Part shown: in pieces, positions 16,620-24,644 of the stretch
Numbering within the stretch: the first letter of the stretch is position 1
Layout: every line of letters starts with the position of its first letter
From: Gammaproteobacteria bacterium
Lineage (GTDB): Bacteria > Pseudomonadota > Gammaproteobacteria > Eutrophobiales > Eutrophobiaceae
DNA length: 44,400 nt
Direction: 5' to 3'
Assembly: GCA_026710545.1 (NCBI GenBank)
Contig: JAPOQU010000087.1
Span: 1-44,400 of the forward strand
Program-made: the position numbers and the translations under genes
The notes under the pieces: generated by a model
Told to the model about the DNA's origin: nothing
What the model saw: only the letters and a program-made list of their open reading frames with translations
The model's database searches: none

Positions 16620-17692
16620 TGCTTTTCTGCCGGCAACATGTTTCCCTGACACATTGCCTGCGCCTTTTTATCTTCAAAGAGATCCACGGCCCGTTGCCAG
16701 GTCCTGCCGTCAGGTAATTCCAGCAAGGCACCCAGCAGTTGCCCTGAAAAATCTTCACTGCTTTCTTTCGGCAGCATCGATGGTAAATGGTCAATGGCGA
16801 TCAGATCCAGGACGGGCTTGTCTCTGAGACGCAGCGCCGGCCTGGCGAATGTCGTGCAGTCGGTATAAACCGGTAGCGGGTTATAGACACTGTACGGGTC
16901 GCAACTGACGTCGACCACACTGGTGAGCAAGCGTTTTTTTTCCAGCAGGTCATTGGTTATAAATGGCCGGGGATCTGATTGAACCAGTACGCAGTTAAGA
17001 AAGATATCATGTTCGAGAATTTCACCAAAAGGCCCTCCCTGCGCAGTTTCTTCCATGTCCCACAAGGTTGTTTCAATTTCCAGGCTTTGACACAGTTCCG
17101 CGGCGCCGCGACCGCTACGCCCTTTGGCGCCGATGATGATGGCCCGCGGGCGTGTTTCGGACATTTCGAGCAGGTTCGTCACCTCTGCAAGCAGTTGATT
17201 TCTATCAGGGTAACTGCGGATTGGCTCCATCGTCCCGGGGTGCCGCATCCAGTTCATGACGCCCAGGGCGGCGCCTGCGAATCCAGCCCAGTAGCCGAAC
17301 GCGGCGATGCGTTGTCCGTTCCCGTCGAGCAAATATTCAAGGTCGAATAACCGGCCGCCATCGTCGGCGAATTTGTTCAATAATTGCCGCCAACCGGCCT
17401 GCTGCTTGTAGGCGTGGGCAAAATATATGTGCCTGTGCTGCAGCGCCGGCAACGGCTCCGGCAATTCCTTGAGACCCAGCACGTAACAGCCCTCCGGAGC
17501 ATCCTGCCACGAAGCGGCGGGAACAATCCGGCAGCCCGCCTGCCGGTATTGCTCGATACCGAATATACGATTAACACATTCTTCAACCGATACCGTATGA
17601 CCTGACGTTATTAACTCCCTTGCCGCTGCCGGCGTCAGGGCAGCCCGCTGTTCAAACGGTTTGGCTTCTGCACGCAGCCATATATGGGGCAT
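16616..17692 (-). CDS. Saccharopine dehydrogenase, lysine-forming type (LYS1-like)
   Basis: A 358-residue alanine-dehydrogenase-fold enzyme. It starts IWLRAEAKPFEQRAALTP, then has GLKELPEP with Lys75 and HIYFAHAYKQQAGW with His93, which match the catalytic Lys and His of fungal saccharopine dehydrogenase. The Rossmann segment AIIIGAKGRSGRGAAEL and a long DVSCDPYSVYNPLPVYTDCT segment follow. It interconverts saccharopine with lysine and 2-oxoglutarate using NAD. With the 14647-15822 gene it forms a two-gene saccharopine route, split here by a TA pair. A saccharopine route is uncommon in bacteria and better known in eukaryotes. Confidence 0.85.
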   Translation of the reverse strand: MPHIWLRAEAKPFEQRAALTPAAARELITSGHTVSVEECVNRIFGIEQYRQAGCRIVPAASWQDAPEGCYVLGLKELPEPLPALQHRHIYFAHAYKQQAGWRQLLNKFADDGGRLFDLEYLLDGNGQRIAAFGYWAGFAGAALGVMNWMRHPGTMEPIRSYPDRNQLLAEVTNLLEMSETRPRAIIIGAKGRSGRGAAELCQSLEIETTLWDMEETAQGGPFGEILEHDIFLNCVLVQSDPRPFITNDLLEKKRLLTSVVDVSCDPYSVYNPLPVYTDCTTFARPALRLRDKPVLDLIAIDHLPSMLPKESSEDFSGQLLGALLELPDGRTWQRAVDLFEDKKAQAMCQGNMLPAEKH

Positions 17693-17776
17693 GGGCTACC
17701 CTGTTCCCCGGAAGGCCGGGTAAGTATCCTTACCACTCTTTCCGTTCGCCATTATTTGACACAGGTCGTGACCCCG

Positions 17777-19213
17777 CTACAAAGCGGGCCGAACGGGGTC
17801 TTCATCTATGCTCCTGATCATATCGGTAAACAAGCCCATCAAGTCTTTTGATACCGCTTTCTCCTGGCGCATTACATTAAAAAACTCCAGCGGATCATCT
17901 GCCAGATTATAGAGCTCAACAGGTTCATGGTGCCTGTCGATAAACAGCTTCCAGTTATTTTTACGGATAACGAATTCGATATCCGTGTCAGTTGGTATTG
18001 CCCAGAACATGACTCTACTTTTTAACTGCTCACCTCGAAACACCGCTTCTATGTTGACGCCGTCAATCGGGCGGTCACCGGGTACGTCAGCACCCGCCAG
18101 GCCGGCTAATGTCACAAACAGGTCCATCCCTGTAACAGCCTGATCCGAGACAGAACCCGCATCAATGAGCCTTGGATATTTGATAATGGCAGGTACCTTG
18201 ATACCGCCTTCATAGAGATAATGCTTGCGTCCCCGCAGGCCGCCGGTACTTCCGTAGGCATTAACCTCCCACCAGGTCCGCCAAGCGGAGGTAACCGGGC
18301 CGTTGTCGCTGGCGAAGACAATTATCGTATCGTCCGTCAACCCCTGGAGGTCGAGCTCATCCAGTACGCGCCCCAACTGGGCATCCATATAAGTGATATT
18401 GGCATAATATTCTCCAGGGCCGCGCGGGATCAGTTTATCCTTGGGAATACCCTCCAAGTCGTAAATGGGTATTATTTCACCCCGGGTATACTGCTGGTAC
18501 ATGCTGTTATATTCAGGCGGGTTCTCAAACTGGCTGTGTGGTTCAGCCATACTGAGCAGCATAAAAAAAGGGGCTCCGGATTTCTGCTGTCTCAGCCAGC
18601 GTATGGCTTCATCGGCATAAAGTTCCGCCGTATAACCTTCCTGCACACCCAACGCTTCGCCATTTCGAAAGATGTTCGTTGGATTGCGATTGGTCGGAAT
18701 TTGAAAAGCGTTGTGACCATAAGCGTAATCAAAGCCGTGGTCCGCGGGCTGTGTTTCCTCCTTATCAGCCAGGTTGGAGTTGAGGTGCCACTTTCCTACC
18801 AGCGCGGTGACATAGCCGCGGGTTTTTAATATCTCTGCTAACGTTATTTCCTCCTCTCGCAAATATATGCCTGAATTTTCAGGGATCCAGCTTTTAATCC
18901 CGGATCGATAGGGGGTACGCCCGGTAAGCAGCGCCGCCCGCGACGGCGAACAAAGTGCCGACGGTGCGTAGTAATTGGTTAATTTCAATCCTTCGTTGGC
19001 CAGCTTGTCCAAATTCGGCGTTTGAATAACCGGATGACCGTAGCTGCCCAGATCTCCGTACCCCAGGTCATCGACATAAATAAGCAATATATTCGGCTTT
19101 GCATTTGCCGCGGGACACGCCACAACCCCTGCCGTAAATAATGCCACCGACAGTAGTGTTAATTTTCCAACCAGAATTCGCACAAATTGAGAATGAATAG
19201 ATTGATAAATCAC
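17777..19213 (-). CDS. Exported sulfatase (S1 type, cysteine class)
   Basis: 478 residues. The N-terminal signal region (KLTLLSVALFTAGVVAC) either ends at AANA/KPN or is a lipoprotein signal, since VVAC could serve as a lipobox. The metal-binding start NILLIYVDDLGYGDLGSYG and the formylglycine motif CSPSR (Cys88) followed by AALLTGR mark an active sulfatase that needs maturation by a formylglycine-generating enzyme or anSME, not seen here. GKWHLN, DNGPV and the C-terminal ELYNLADDPLEFFN are family blocks. The substrate is unknown. It is followed on the same strand by the gap to the saccharopine genes and preceded by an amidohydrolase. Confidence 0.88.
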   Translation of the reverse strand: MIYQSIHSQFVRILVGKLTLLSVALFTAGVVACPAANAKPNILLIYVDDLGYGDLGSYGHPVIQTPNLDKLANEGLKLTNYYAPSALCSPSRAALLTGRTPYRSGIKSWIPENSGIYLREEEITLAEILKTRGYVTALVGKWHLNSNLADKEETQPADHGFDYAYGHNAFQIPTNRNPTNIFRNGEALGVQEGYTAELYADEAIRWLRQQKSGAPFFMLLSMAEPHSQFENPPEYNSMYQQYTRGEIIPIYDLEGIPKDKLIPRGPGEYYANITYMDAQLGRVLDELDLQGLTDDTIIVFASDNGPVTSAWRTWWEVNAYGSTGGLRGRKHYLYEGGIKVPAIIKYPRLIDAGSVSDQAVTGMDLFVTLAGLAGADVPGDRPIDGVNIEAVFRGEQLKSRVMFWAIPTDTDIEFVIRKNNWKLFIDRHHEPVELYNLADDPLEFFNVMRQEKAVSKDLMGLFTDMIRSIDEDPVRPAL

Positions 19214-19231
19214 AGGTGGCTACAGGCTCAG

Positions 19232-20533
19232 CTAATCAGCAGGCCAACTGAAGGCTGTTACCGCGCCTTCCGAAACGGCAAGCTCACACTTGACCATTTC
19301 ACCCTTGCGTATGATGACAGGCAGCGCCGCGCCGTCCTGCTCCAGCAGGGATATATCCTCCAGGGGATTGCCGTCGACAACCAGCAGGTCGGCAAACGCA
19401 CCTTCCCTGATACAGCCAAGCCGGTCCGGTTCCATCAGGATTTCAGCATTGACCGCCGTGGCCTGGTGCAGGATTTCAAACGGCGTCAGGACCTGTTTCC
19501 TGATAGCAAATTCAGTGCATTGCCGTACGTGTTGCGCGCCCAGCAAGTCCGTTCCCAGGCCCATTTTCACACCGGCGTCACGCATGAGTTCCAGGCCGTC
19601 CAGGGCCTGTGCGTAAACGTGATTGACTTTTTCCTGGCTGGCCGGCGGCAGGCCGTATTCGGCGCCTTCCTCGTAAAGCGCGAACAGTACTGCAAACGTG
19701 GGGACAACGTAGGCGCCCTGCCCGGCCACATACTCCGCTGTGTCCCTGTCAATCAGGGTTGCATGTTCGATACAGCGCACGCCGAATTCCACGCAACGTT
19801 TAACGGCTTCAGTCGGGTGGCAATGGGCCGACACGTAGGTTTCCTGGCGCGCGCATTCATCCACTGCTGCACGGATTTCATCCTCGGTAAACTGTGTGTG
19901 GTGCAGGGGGTCATTGGGGCTGACCACCCCGCCCGAACCCATTATCTTGATGCAATGGGAGCCTTTTCTTAACTCATCGCGCACTGCGCGCCGCATTTCA
20001 TAGGGATCATCGACGATGCGCGTCAATTTGGTCGAGTAACTCCCGCATGTGCAAAGCTGGTCCGAGGGGTCCACTTCCCAGCCAGGGCGCATATCACCGT
20101 GACCGCCGGTCTGTGACATGATCTTGCCGGCATAATAAAACCGGGGGGAGCGCACCAGTCCATGGTCGATGGCGCGGGAAATACCGACATCGCCTCCACC
20201 TATATCGCGAATCGTGGTGAACCCGCGTTGCAAGGTCGCATTCAGGAACACGTTGGCATACTGGGCGATATACGTCTCCGGCATCCTGGTAAACGCGGTC
20301 GTATCCAGGGTGGGTATAGTCACGTGAATGTGATTATCGATCAGGCCCGGCATCACGGTGCGCCCTGCGGCATCGACCACGTGATGACCTGCGCGGTCAA
20401 GATTACCGGCGGAAATCTCCTTTATCTCGCCGTCCGCCAGCAGGATATCGGCGCGATCCGACAAGTCAGGACTGTGTCCGTCAAATATATGCGCATTTTT
20501 TACCAGTATCGAAGCTACGGTCATCTCACTCAC
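19232..20533 (-). CDS. Metal-dependent amidohydrolase (imidazolonepropionase/prolidase-like subtype)
   Basis: 433 residues of the amidohydrolase superfamily. The N-terminal beta sandwich ends at VMPGLIDNHIHV, giving His68 and His70 as metal ligands. Later ligands are in CIKIMGSGG (Lys), VSAHCHPTEA (His), CIEHATLID (His) and MGLGTDLLGA (Asp). The C-terminal AFADLLVVDGNPLEDISLL is typical. There is no signal peptide, so it is cytoplasmic. It lies 18 bp from the sulfatase and 40 bp from the binding-protein-like gene on the same strand, so the three may form one unit acting on a sulfated or amide-containing substrate; that is inference. Confidence 0.85.
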   Translation of the reverse strand: MSEMTVASILVKNAHIFDGHSPDLSDRADILLADGEIKEISAGNLDRAGHHVVDAAGRTVMPGLIDNHIHVTIPTLDTTAFTRMPETYIAQYANVFLNATLQRGFTTIRDIGGGDVGISRAIDHGLVRSPRFYYAGKIMSQTGGHGDMRPGWEVDPSDQLCTCGSYSTKLTRIVDDPYEMRRAVRDELRKGSHCIKIMGSGGVVSPNDPLHHTQFTEDEIRAAVDECARQETYVSAHCHPTEAVKRCVEFGVRCIEHATLIDRDTAEYVAGQGAYVVPTFAVLFALYEEGAEYGLPPASQEKVNHVYAQALDGLELMRDAGVKMGLGTDLLGAQHVRQCTEFAIRKQVLTPFEILHQATAVNAEILMEPDRLGCIREGAFADLLVVDGNPLEDISLLEQDGAALPVIIRKGEMVKCELAVSEGAVTAFSWPAD

Positions 20534-20573
20534 CTGTTTTAATTTGCAAAAATTCCGGGATCTCCCGTGTTAA

Positions 20574-21431
20574 TTATCCAACCAGGCGAAAGTCATAGAG
20601 TTCCCCGGCATCGATTGCCGCCTCACTCCCCCGTTCCGCATCCAGTGTATCCAATGCTGCCTGTAATGTCCCCAATTCGATATGCCCATCCCGCGTATAA
20701 CAAGGCACAACCAAATCGTATGTTTTTTCGGCAACCTCTTGACTGATATCCATTACGTCCACCAGGATGGAGTGAATCTCAGGCGCTGAATCATGGATGG
20801 CGGCCAGGCTCTGCCGGTACGCGCCGACCAGGTTTTCCACCCAATCGGGATCATCCTGCGCAATTTTTTCCGTGGTGGCGATGCCGCTGGTGACAAACCT
20901 TATCTCGTCTCCCACCAGGGAAAGGACATTCAAACCCTGACCCTGTATCGTTACCGGCGATATGGCGGAACTGATCAGCGCCGCATCCACTGCGCCCTCG
21001 CGCAGCAGGCCGAGACGGATGGCATCATCCCGGGCCGGTTTCAACTCGACATCATTATCGGGATCGAGGCCGTGGTTACGCAGGGTGATACGGTTGAACC
21101 AGTACGGCGGGGCAAGCGGCGGATAGGTTGCGATGCATTTCCCTGCCAACTGTTCAACGCTTTCCGTCCCGGCAGAACCATATAACCAGAACATCGGTTT
21201 AGTAACGGCAGCCAGATAGACCTTGAAAGAAACATTTTGAGAAAAAGCCGCAGCGCCGCAGGCGACCTGGAAATAATTCGCACCGGGAAGCCTGTCATCC
21301 GGCGTGAAGGTGGTATCCACAAGTCTTACGTCCAGACCCGCAGCCGCGTAAAAGCCGCCCCGCTGGGCGACAAAATGGCACAGCAGTTCATGGATATCGA
21401 ACGCCTTGATACCGCATTTAATGGTTTTCAT
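20574..21431 (-). CDS. NMT1/THI5-like substrate-binding-fold protein without signal peptide
   Basis: 285 residues resembling ABC-transporter periplasmic proteins of the NMT1/THI5/SsuA fold: FVAQRGGFYAAAGLDVRLVD near the N-terminus, LAGKCIATYPP, LRNHGLDPDNDVELKP and VDAALISSAIS. No signal peptide or lipobox is visible, and no permease or ATPase gene adjoins, so it may act in the cytoplasm as a binding or enzyme-like protein. It heads the minus-strand group with the amidohydrolase and sulfatase. Confidence 0.6.
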   Translation of the reverse strand: MKTIKCGIKAFDIHELLCHFVAQRGGFYAAAGLDVRLVDTTFTPDDRLPGANYFQVACGAAAFSQNVSFKVYLAAVTKPMFWLYGSAGTESVEQLAGKCIATYPPLAPPYWFNRITLRNHGLDPDNDVELKPARDDAIRLGLLREGAVDAALISSAISPVTIQGQGLNVLSLVGDEIRFVTSGIATTEKIAQDDPDWVENLVGAYRQSLAAIHDSAPEIHSILVDVMDISQEVAEKTYDLVVPCYTRDGHIELGTLQAALDTLDAERGSEAAIDAGELYDFRLVG

Positions 21432-21443
21432 TTGATTATTTTG

Positions 21444-21470
21444 CCACAGAGGACACAGAGTTCACAGGGA
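21444..21470. repeat. Three 9-bp near-repeats (CACAGAG type)
   Basis: The run consists of CCACAGAGG, ACACAGAGT and TCACAGGGA, three imperfect copies of a 9-mer. Similar CACAGAGGACACAGAG strings are seen dispersed between genes in many proteobacteria. It lies between the binding-like gene and the second sulfatase. Confidence 0.45.
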
Positions 21471-21637
21471 GCCCTCATGGCCAAACTCCGATATGGTCCA
21501 CACGATAAACCGGACACCCCCGTATTCCACCCAGGTAGCCGCCAAACAGCGGCCCTGTCCCGCTGGCTAAACTGCGTTGATTCCGACAGGCCCTGTAGAC
21601 TGACGAGTCCGAGGAACAACTGATTGTGACAATATCA

Positions 21638-21658
21638 TGATAATAGTTATCATATAAT
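21638..21658 (+). promoter_or_regulatory. Candidate Fur-type box and -10 element upstream of sulfatase
   Basis: TGATAATAGTTATCA (21638-21652) differs at one position from the 7-1-7 Fur consensus (TGATAAT-N-ATTATCA) and is embedded in a 7-3-7 inverted repeat (21637-21653). A TATAAT -10 box follows at 21653-21658, 29 bp before the sulfatase ATG. The -35 is weak. A repressor bound here would block RNA polymerase. The match is by eye only. Confidence 0.45.
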
Positions 21659-21687
21659 GCCCTGACCAATCCCCATTTTTGTTGACT

Positions 21688-23412
21688 ATGCGACACACCC
21701 TCGTATTGGCAGTTATTCCTGTTTTTCTGAACCTGTGGTCCTGTAGCCCGGATACCGGCAGTAAACAAGGAGCGGAACGCGGCCGGATGGAACAACAAAC
21801 TGATCGGCCTAATGTACTGTTAATCGTTGCGGACGACCTGGGGTACTCCGATCTCGGGGTATTCGGAGGTGAAATAAACACACCTAACCTGGACGCCCTC
21901 GGACACGACGGGATCCTGCTCACGCAGTTTTATTCCGCGCCCACCTGTTCGCCCACGCGTTCCATGCTGCTCTCCGGCACCGATAATCACCTGGCCGGCC
22001 TGGGTCATATGTACGAGGAACTGAGAGCAAACCAGGTTGGTCATCCCGGTTATGAAGGGTACCTCAATTTTCGTGTGGCTTCGCTGGCGGAAATCATGCG
22101 TGACGCCGGATACCACACCTACATGACAGGAAAATGGCACTTGGGATTGACAGAGGAAACGAGCCCGCACGCCCGGGGGTTTGAGCGCTCGTTTGACCTG
22201 GCACAGGGTGGCGCGGGCCATCTCGGAGACCTGCCGTTGATTGGCCTCAACCCGTCAATCTACAGGGAAGACGGTAAACCTGCCGGGATTCCGGGTGACT
22301 TCTATTCGAGCCGCTTTTATGCCCGCAAGCTGCTCGAATACCTTAAAAGTAATGATGAGGATGGACGGCCTTTTTTTGCCTATCTTGCGTTTACCGCCCC
22401 TCACTGGCCGTTGCAGGCGCCGAGGGAATCTGTCGGGAACTATGCCGGCCGGTACGATGCGGGATGGGACGTGCTGCAAGGCAGGCGCTTTGAAAACCTG
22501 AAGAAACTGGGGTTGATTGAACAGGATGCGGTACCGTTCGACAGGTTGGAGACAGAACCGGCCTGGCAGGATTTGCCGGATGATGAGAAACAGCTTGAAG
22601 CGAGAAAGATGGAAATTTTTGCCGCGATGGTTGACGACATGGACAGGTATACCGGTGAAGTAATCGATTATCTGAAGTCTTCGGGACAATTTGAAAACAC
22701 GTTGATTTTCTTCATGTCCGACAACGGCGCCGAGGGAGCGCACCTGAATATCGGCTGGGAAGCGCTGGAGCGGTGGGCTGAGCAATGCTGCGACAACAGT
22801 CTGGAAAACCTGGGGAACGGTGATTCCTATACCTGGTACGGCCCGAACTGGACCTGGGCCAGCAGCGGTGGTTACCGGATGTATAAACAATTCACTACGG
22901 AAGGCGGGATGCGCGTGCCGGCAATCGTCCATTTTCCGCAGCAGCTTCAGAAAGGCGCAGTGATAGATAAATTCGTGACAGTCAAGGATGTGCTGCCTAC
23001 GATCCTGGAATTGACCGGCGTTGAACATCCGGGTTCCAGTTTCAATGGACGCGAAGTTTTGCCGTTGCAGGGCGCTTCCATGCTTTCCATGCTGAAGGGA
23101 GAACGGGTAACCACCCATAACCAGGACTACGTGATGGGGTGGGAACTGTTCGGCCGGCGGGCCATCCGAAAAGGCGACTGGAAAATCGTATGGGAACCGG
23201 CAGGAATACCCTGGGAACCCAGGGAAACGGACATCCCGGTTGATAAATGGCGCCTTTACAATATTAAGGAAGACCCCGGGGAACTGGTTGATCTATCAGG
23301 CGATCAACCGGAAAAACTGGAAGAACTGGTGCAGGAGTGGGAAATCTATGCGCGAGAAAACGGTGTGATACTGCCGGACTACAATGCTCCCTATGCTTCG
23401 TACACTGACTGA
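21688..23412 (+). CDS. Arylsulfatase, predicted lipoprotein
   Basis: 574 residues from the ATG at 21688; an in-frame TTG pair just upstream is less likely. A short signal ends in LWSC, a plausible lipobox with Cys19, followed by a polar linker. The sulfatase body has NVLLIVADDLGYSDLGVFGG (metal ligands), CSPTR with Cys87 as the residue converted to formylglycine, GKWHLGL, AFTAPHWPLQAP and MSDNGAEG. The C-terminus has WRLYNIKEDPGELVDLSG. It belongs to the large arylsulfatase-A-like group and is likely membrane-anchored in the periplasm or outer membrane. It is divergent from the binding-like gene. The substrate is unknown. Confidence 0.9.
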   Translation: MRHTLVLAVIPVFLNLWSCSPDTGSKQGAERGRMEQQTDRPNVLLIVADDLGYSDLGVFGGEINTPNLDALGHDGILLTQFYSAPTCSPTRSMLLSGTDNHLAGLGHMYEELRANQVGHPGYEGYLNFRVASLAEIMRDAGYHTYMTGKWHLGLTEETSPHARGFERSFDLAQGGAGHLGDLPLIGLNPSIYREDGKPAGIPGDFYSSRFYARKLLEYLKSNDEDGRPFFAYLAFTAPHWPLQAPRESVGNYAGRYDAGWDVLQGRRFENLKKLGLIEQDAVPFDRLETEPAWQDLPDDEKQLEARKMEIFAAMVDDMDRYTGEVIDYLKSSGQFENTLIFFMSDNGAEGAHLNIGWEALERWAEQCCDNSLENLGNGDSYTWYGPNWTWASSGGYRMYKQFTTEGGMRVPAIVHFPQQLQKGAVIDKFVTVKDVLPTILELTGVEHPGSSFNGREVLPLQGASMLSMLKGERVTTHNQDYVMGWELFGRRAIRKGDWKIVWEPAGIPWEPRETDIPVDKWRLYNIKEDPGELVDLSGDQPEKLEELVQEWEIYARENGVILPDYNAPYASYTD

Positions 23413-23475
23413 TAACGATAATCGCTACTTCTGTGGCAGACAGGCTGCTTGTTACATATATCCAACCGTTTGCAT

Positions 23476-23799
23476 CTATCTGGTTTGGGCTTGAGAATTA
23501 ACTGTCAGTACTGCTTCAACGGTCAGTTTCAGATCCAATGCGTGAATGACCTTCAGGATTGTGTCAAATGTGGGGTAACGTTCCCCGGAAAGCGCTTTGT
23601 ATAGGCTTTCGCGGGACAGACCGGCCTCCTGCGCTACCTTGGACATGCCTTTGGCGCGAGCGATATCGCCCAATGCTTTTGCGATGAATGCAGCATCTCC
23701 GTCTGCTTCCTCAAGACAGGCACCCAGGTAAGCTGCCATTTCCTGCGGCGTACGCAGGTGCTCAGCCACATCGTACGGAGAAATAACCGTTTTAGTCAT
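23476..23799 (-). CDS. Orphan addiction-module antidote protein (TIGR02684-type)
   Basis: 107 residues. PYDVAEHLRTPQEMAAYLGACLEEADGD, then IAKALGDIARAKGMSKVAQEAGLSRESLYKALSGERYP and TILKVIHALDLKLTVEAV, parallel the antidote at 15997-16293 throughout. Its partner toxin gene is reduced to a 29-codon stub directly upstream (23792-23881), overlapping by 8 bp. The gene is intact, with the old promoter/operator in place, so it is likely still expressed and may act as a stand-alone repressor or anti-toxin. Confidence 0.85.
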   Translation of the reverse strand: MTKTVISPYDVAEHLRTPQEMAAYLGACLEEADGDAAFIAKALGDIARAKGMSKVAQEAGLSRESLYKALSGERYPTFDTILKVIHALDLKLTVEAVLTVNSQAQTR

Positions 23800-23881
23800 A
23801 ATGTCTACCTACAAATTTTGTGCCAGTCGCAAGGCTGTCAAGCCACCTGGCATAAAGATCCGTCTTATACAACTCCATCAT
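23792..23881 (-). pseudogene. Truncated killer-protein gene (toxin stub)
   Basis: The frame reads MMELYKTDLYARWLDSLA and then 11 unrelated residues to a stop that overlaps the antidote start by 8 bp. From the second Met, the first ~17 residues align with the intact toxin at 16281-16583 (TT/KT, KWL/RWL and the following L at the same positions). The remaining ~80 residues, including all catalytic positions, are missing. An internal deletion that fused the toxin start to the antidote region explains it. Confidence 0.8.
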
Positions 23882-23887
23882 TATATG

Positions 23888-23916
23888 ATTGTAGCCTCGT
23901 GGCTACACACTGTCAA
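23888..23916 (-). promoter_or_regulatory. Near-consensus promoter with palindromic operator
   Basis: On the minus strand TTGACA (23916-23911) and TACAAT (23893-23888) are 17 bp apart. The 16-bp palindrome GTAGCCACGAGGCTAC (23891-23906, imperfect only in its centre) spans the spacer and the first half of the -10. It begins 9 nt before the toxin-stub ATG, and the -10 ends 6 nt before that ATG, the same geometry as 16590-16619. Confidence 0.75.
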
Positions 23917-23920
23917 TAGT

Positions 23921-23944
23921 CTGTTCTTGCCACTGTTCTTGCCA
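23921..23944. repeat. Two perfect tandem copies of a 12-mer
   Basis: CTGTTCTTGCCA occurs twice in direct succession just upstream of the -35 box of the orphan antidote promoter. It may be a slippage product or a binding site. The rest of the gap to 24149 shows no gene. Confidence 0.6.
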
Positions 23945-24149
23945 CGTTAACAACAAACATATGACGCGGCACTATTATTAGCGATGACGACGCATTAATA
24001 TATGTGAGAATGTAAAATAGTGATGCATCAGACGTGGCAGGCACAGACGCAGCACCCACGAGCAAAATCACCCATGCCCAGGTGTTCGATTTACATCAAA
24101 TGGAAAGAAAGCAGGCAACAGGATCCCGGAACCCCATTTAGCGGTAATA

Positions 24150-24644
24150 TCACATAAGTAATTTTTTCGCATCCTTGAGGAGCAAAAGGAGTTGATTCTC
24201 TTTGATGGGGGAAGGAATGAAACCGAAGCGTTCGTAGAAACCGGTTGCGCCAGGCAGAGGATGGGTCAGCATGGCGCGAACCCCGGCCTGTTCTGCAATG
24301 GCCAACGTTCGCCGAATCGCATCCTGCAGTAATCCTGTTCCGATTCCCCGTCCGTGACACTCCCGGGACACTGCCAACCGGGCCAGGATGACCACGGGAA
24401 GCGGGTAGCGCCCCATGCCTTTTCGGGCCCGCGCCGGCGCTTCAATGGCGTTGATTTGTCCCACCGTTAAACTGTAGTAGCCGACAACCCTGTCGTCATC
24501 CGTTACGATGAAGGTTTTTGCCGAACCGCCGGCCTGCGCCTGGCGGGCATGGCCCGCCAGCCAGTCATTCAGTATCGACTCACCGCAATCAAACGGTTCC
24601 ATCTGGTGACTTGTATCAAGCGGGACGGGTCGGTGCAGTGTCAC
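24150..24644 (-). CDS. GNAT acetyltransferase toxin (TacT-like)
   Basis: 164 residues, the size of TacT/AtaT-type toxins that acetylate charged tRNA. The N-terminal FDCGESILNDWLAGHARQAQAGG is the usual start of this toxin group. The acetyl-CoA site is VILARLAVSRECHGRGIGTGLLQDAI, and ATGFYERFGFIPSP is the GNAT C-terminal signature with Tyr. The gene overlaps the DUF1778 antitoxin gene by 4 bp (ATGA). No visible damage. Confidence 0.88.
   Translation of the reverse strand: MTLHRPVPLDTSHQMEPFDCGESILNDWLAGHARQAQAGGSAKTFIVTDDDRVVGYYSLTVGQINAIEAPARARKGMGRYPLPVVILARLAVSRECHGRGIGTGLLQDAIRRTLAIAEQAGVRAMLTHPLPGATGFYERFGFIPSPIKENQLLLLLKDAKKLLM

Noticed and set aside
22255..23118. 287-codon minus-strand frame within the second sulfatase gene
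   Set aside because: Shadow of the sulfatase; no motif or start signal supports it.
23921..23944. Repeats as a possible CRISPR array
   Set aside because: Only two 12-bp copies without spacers and no cas gene anywhere in the window.
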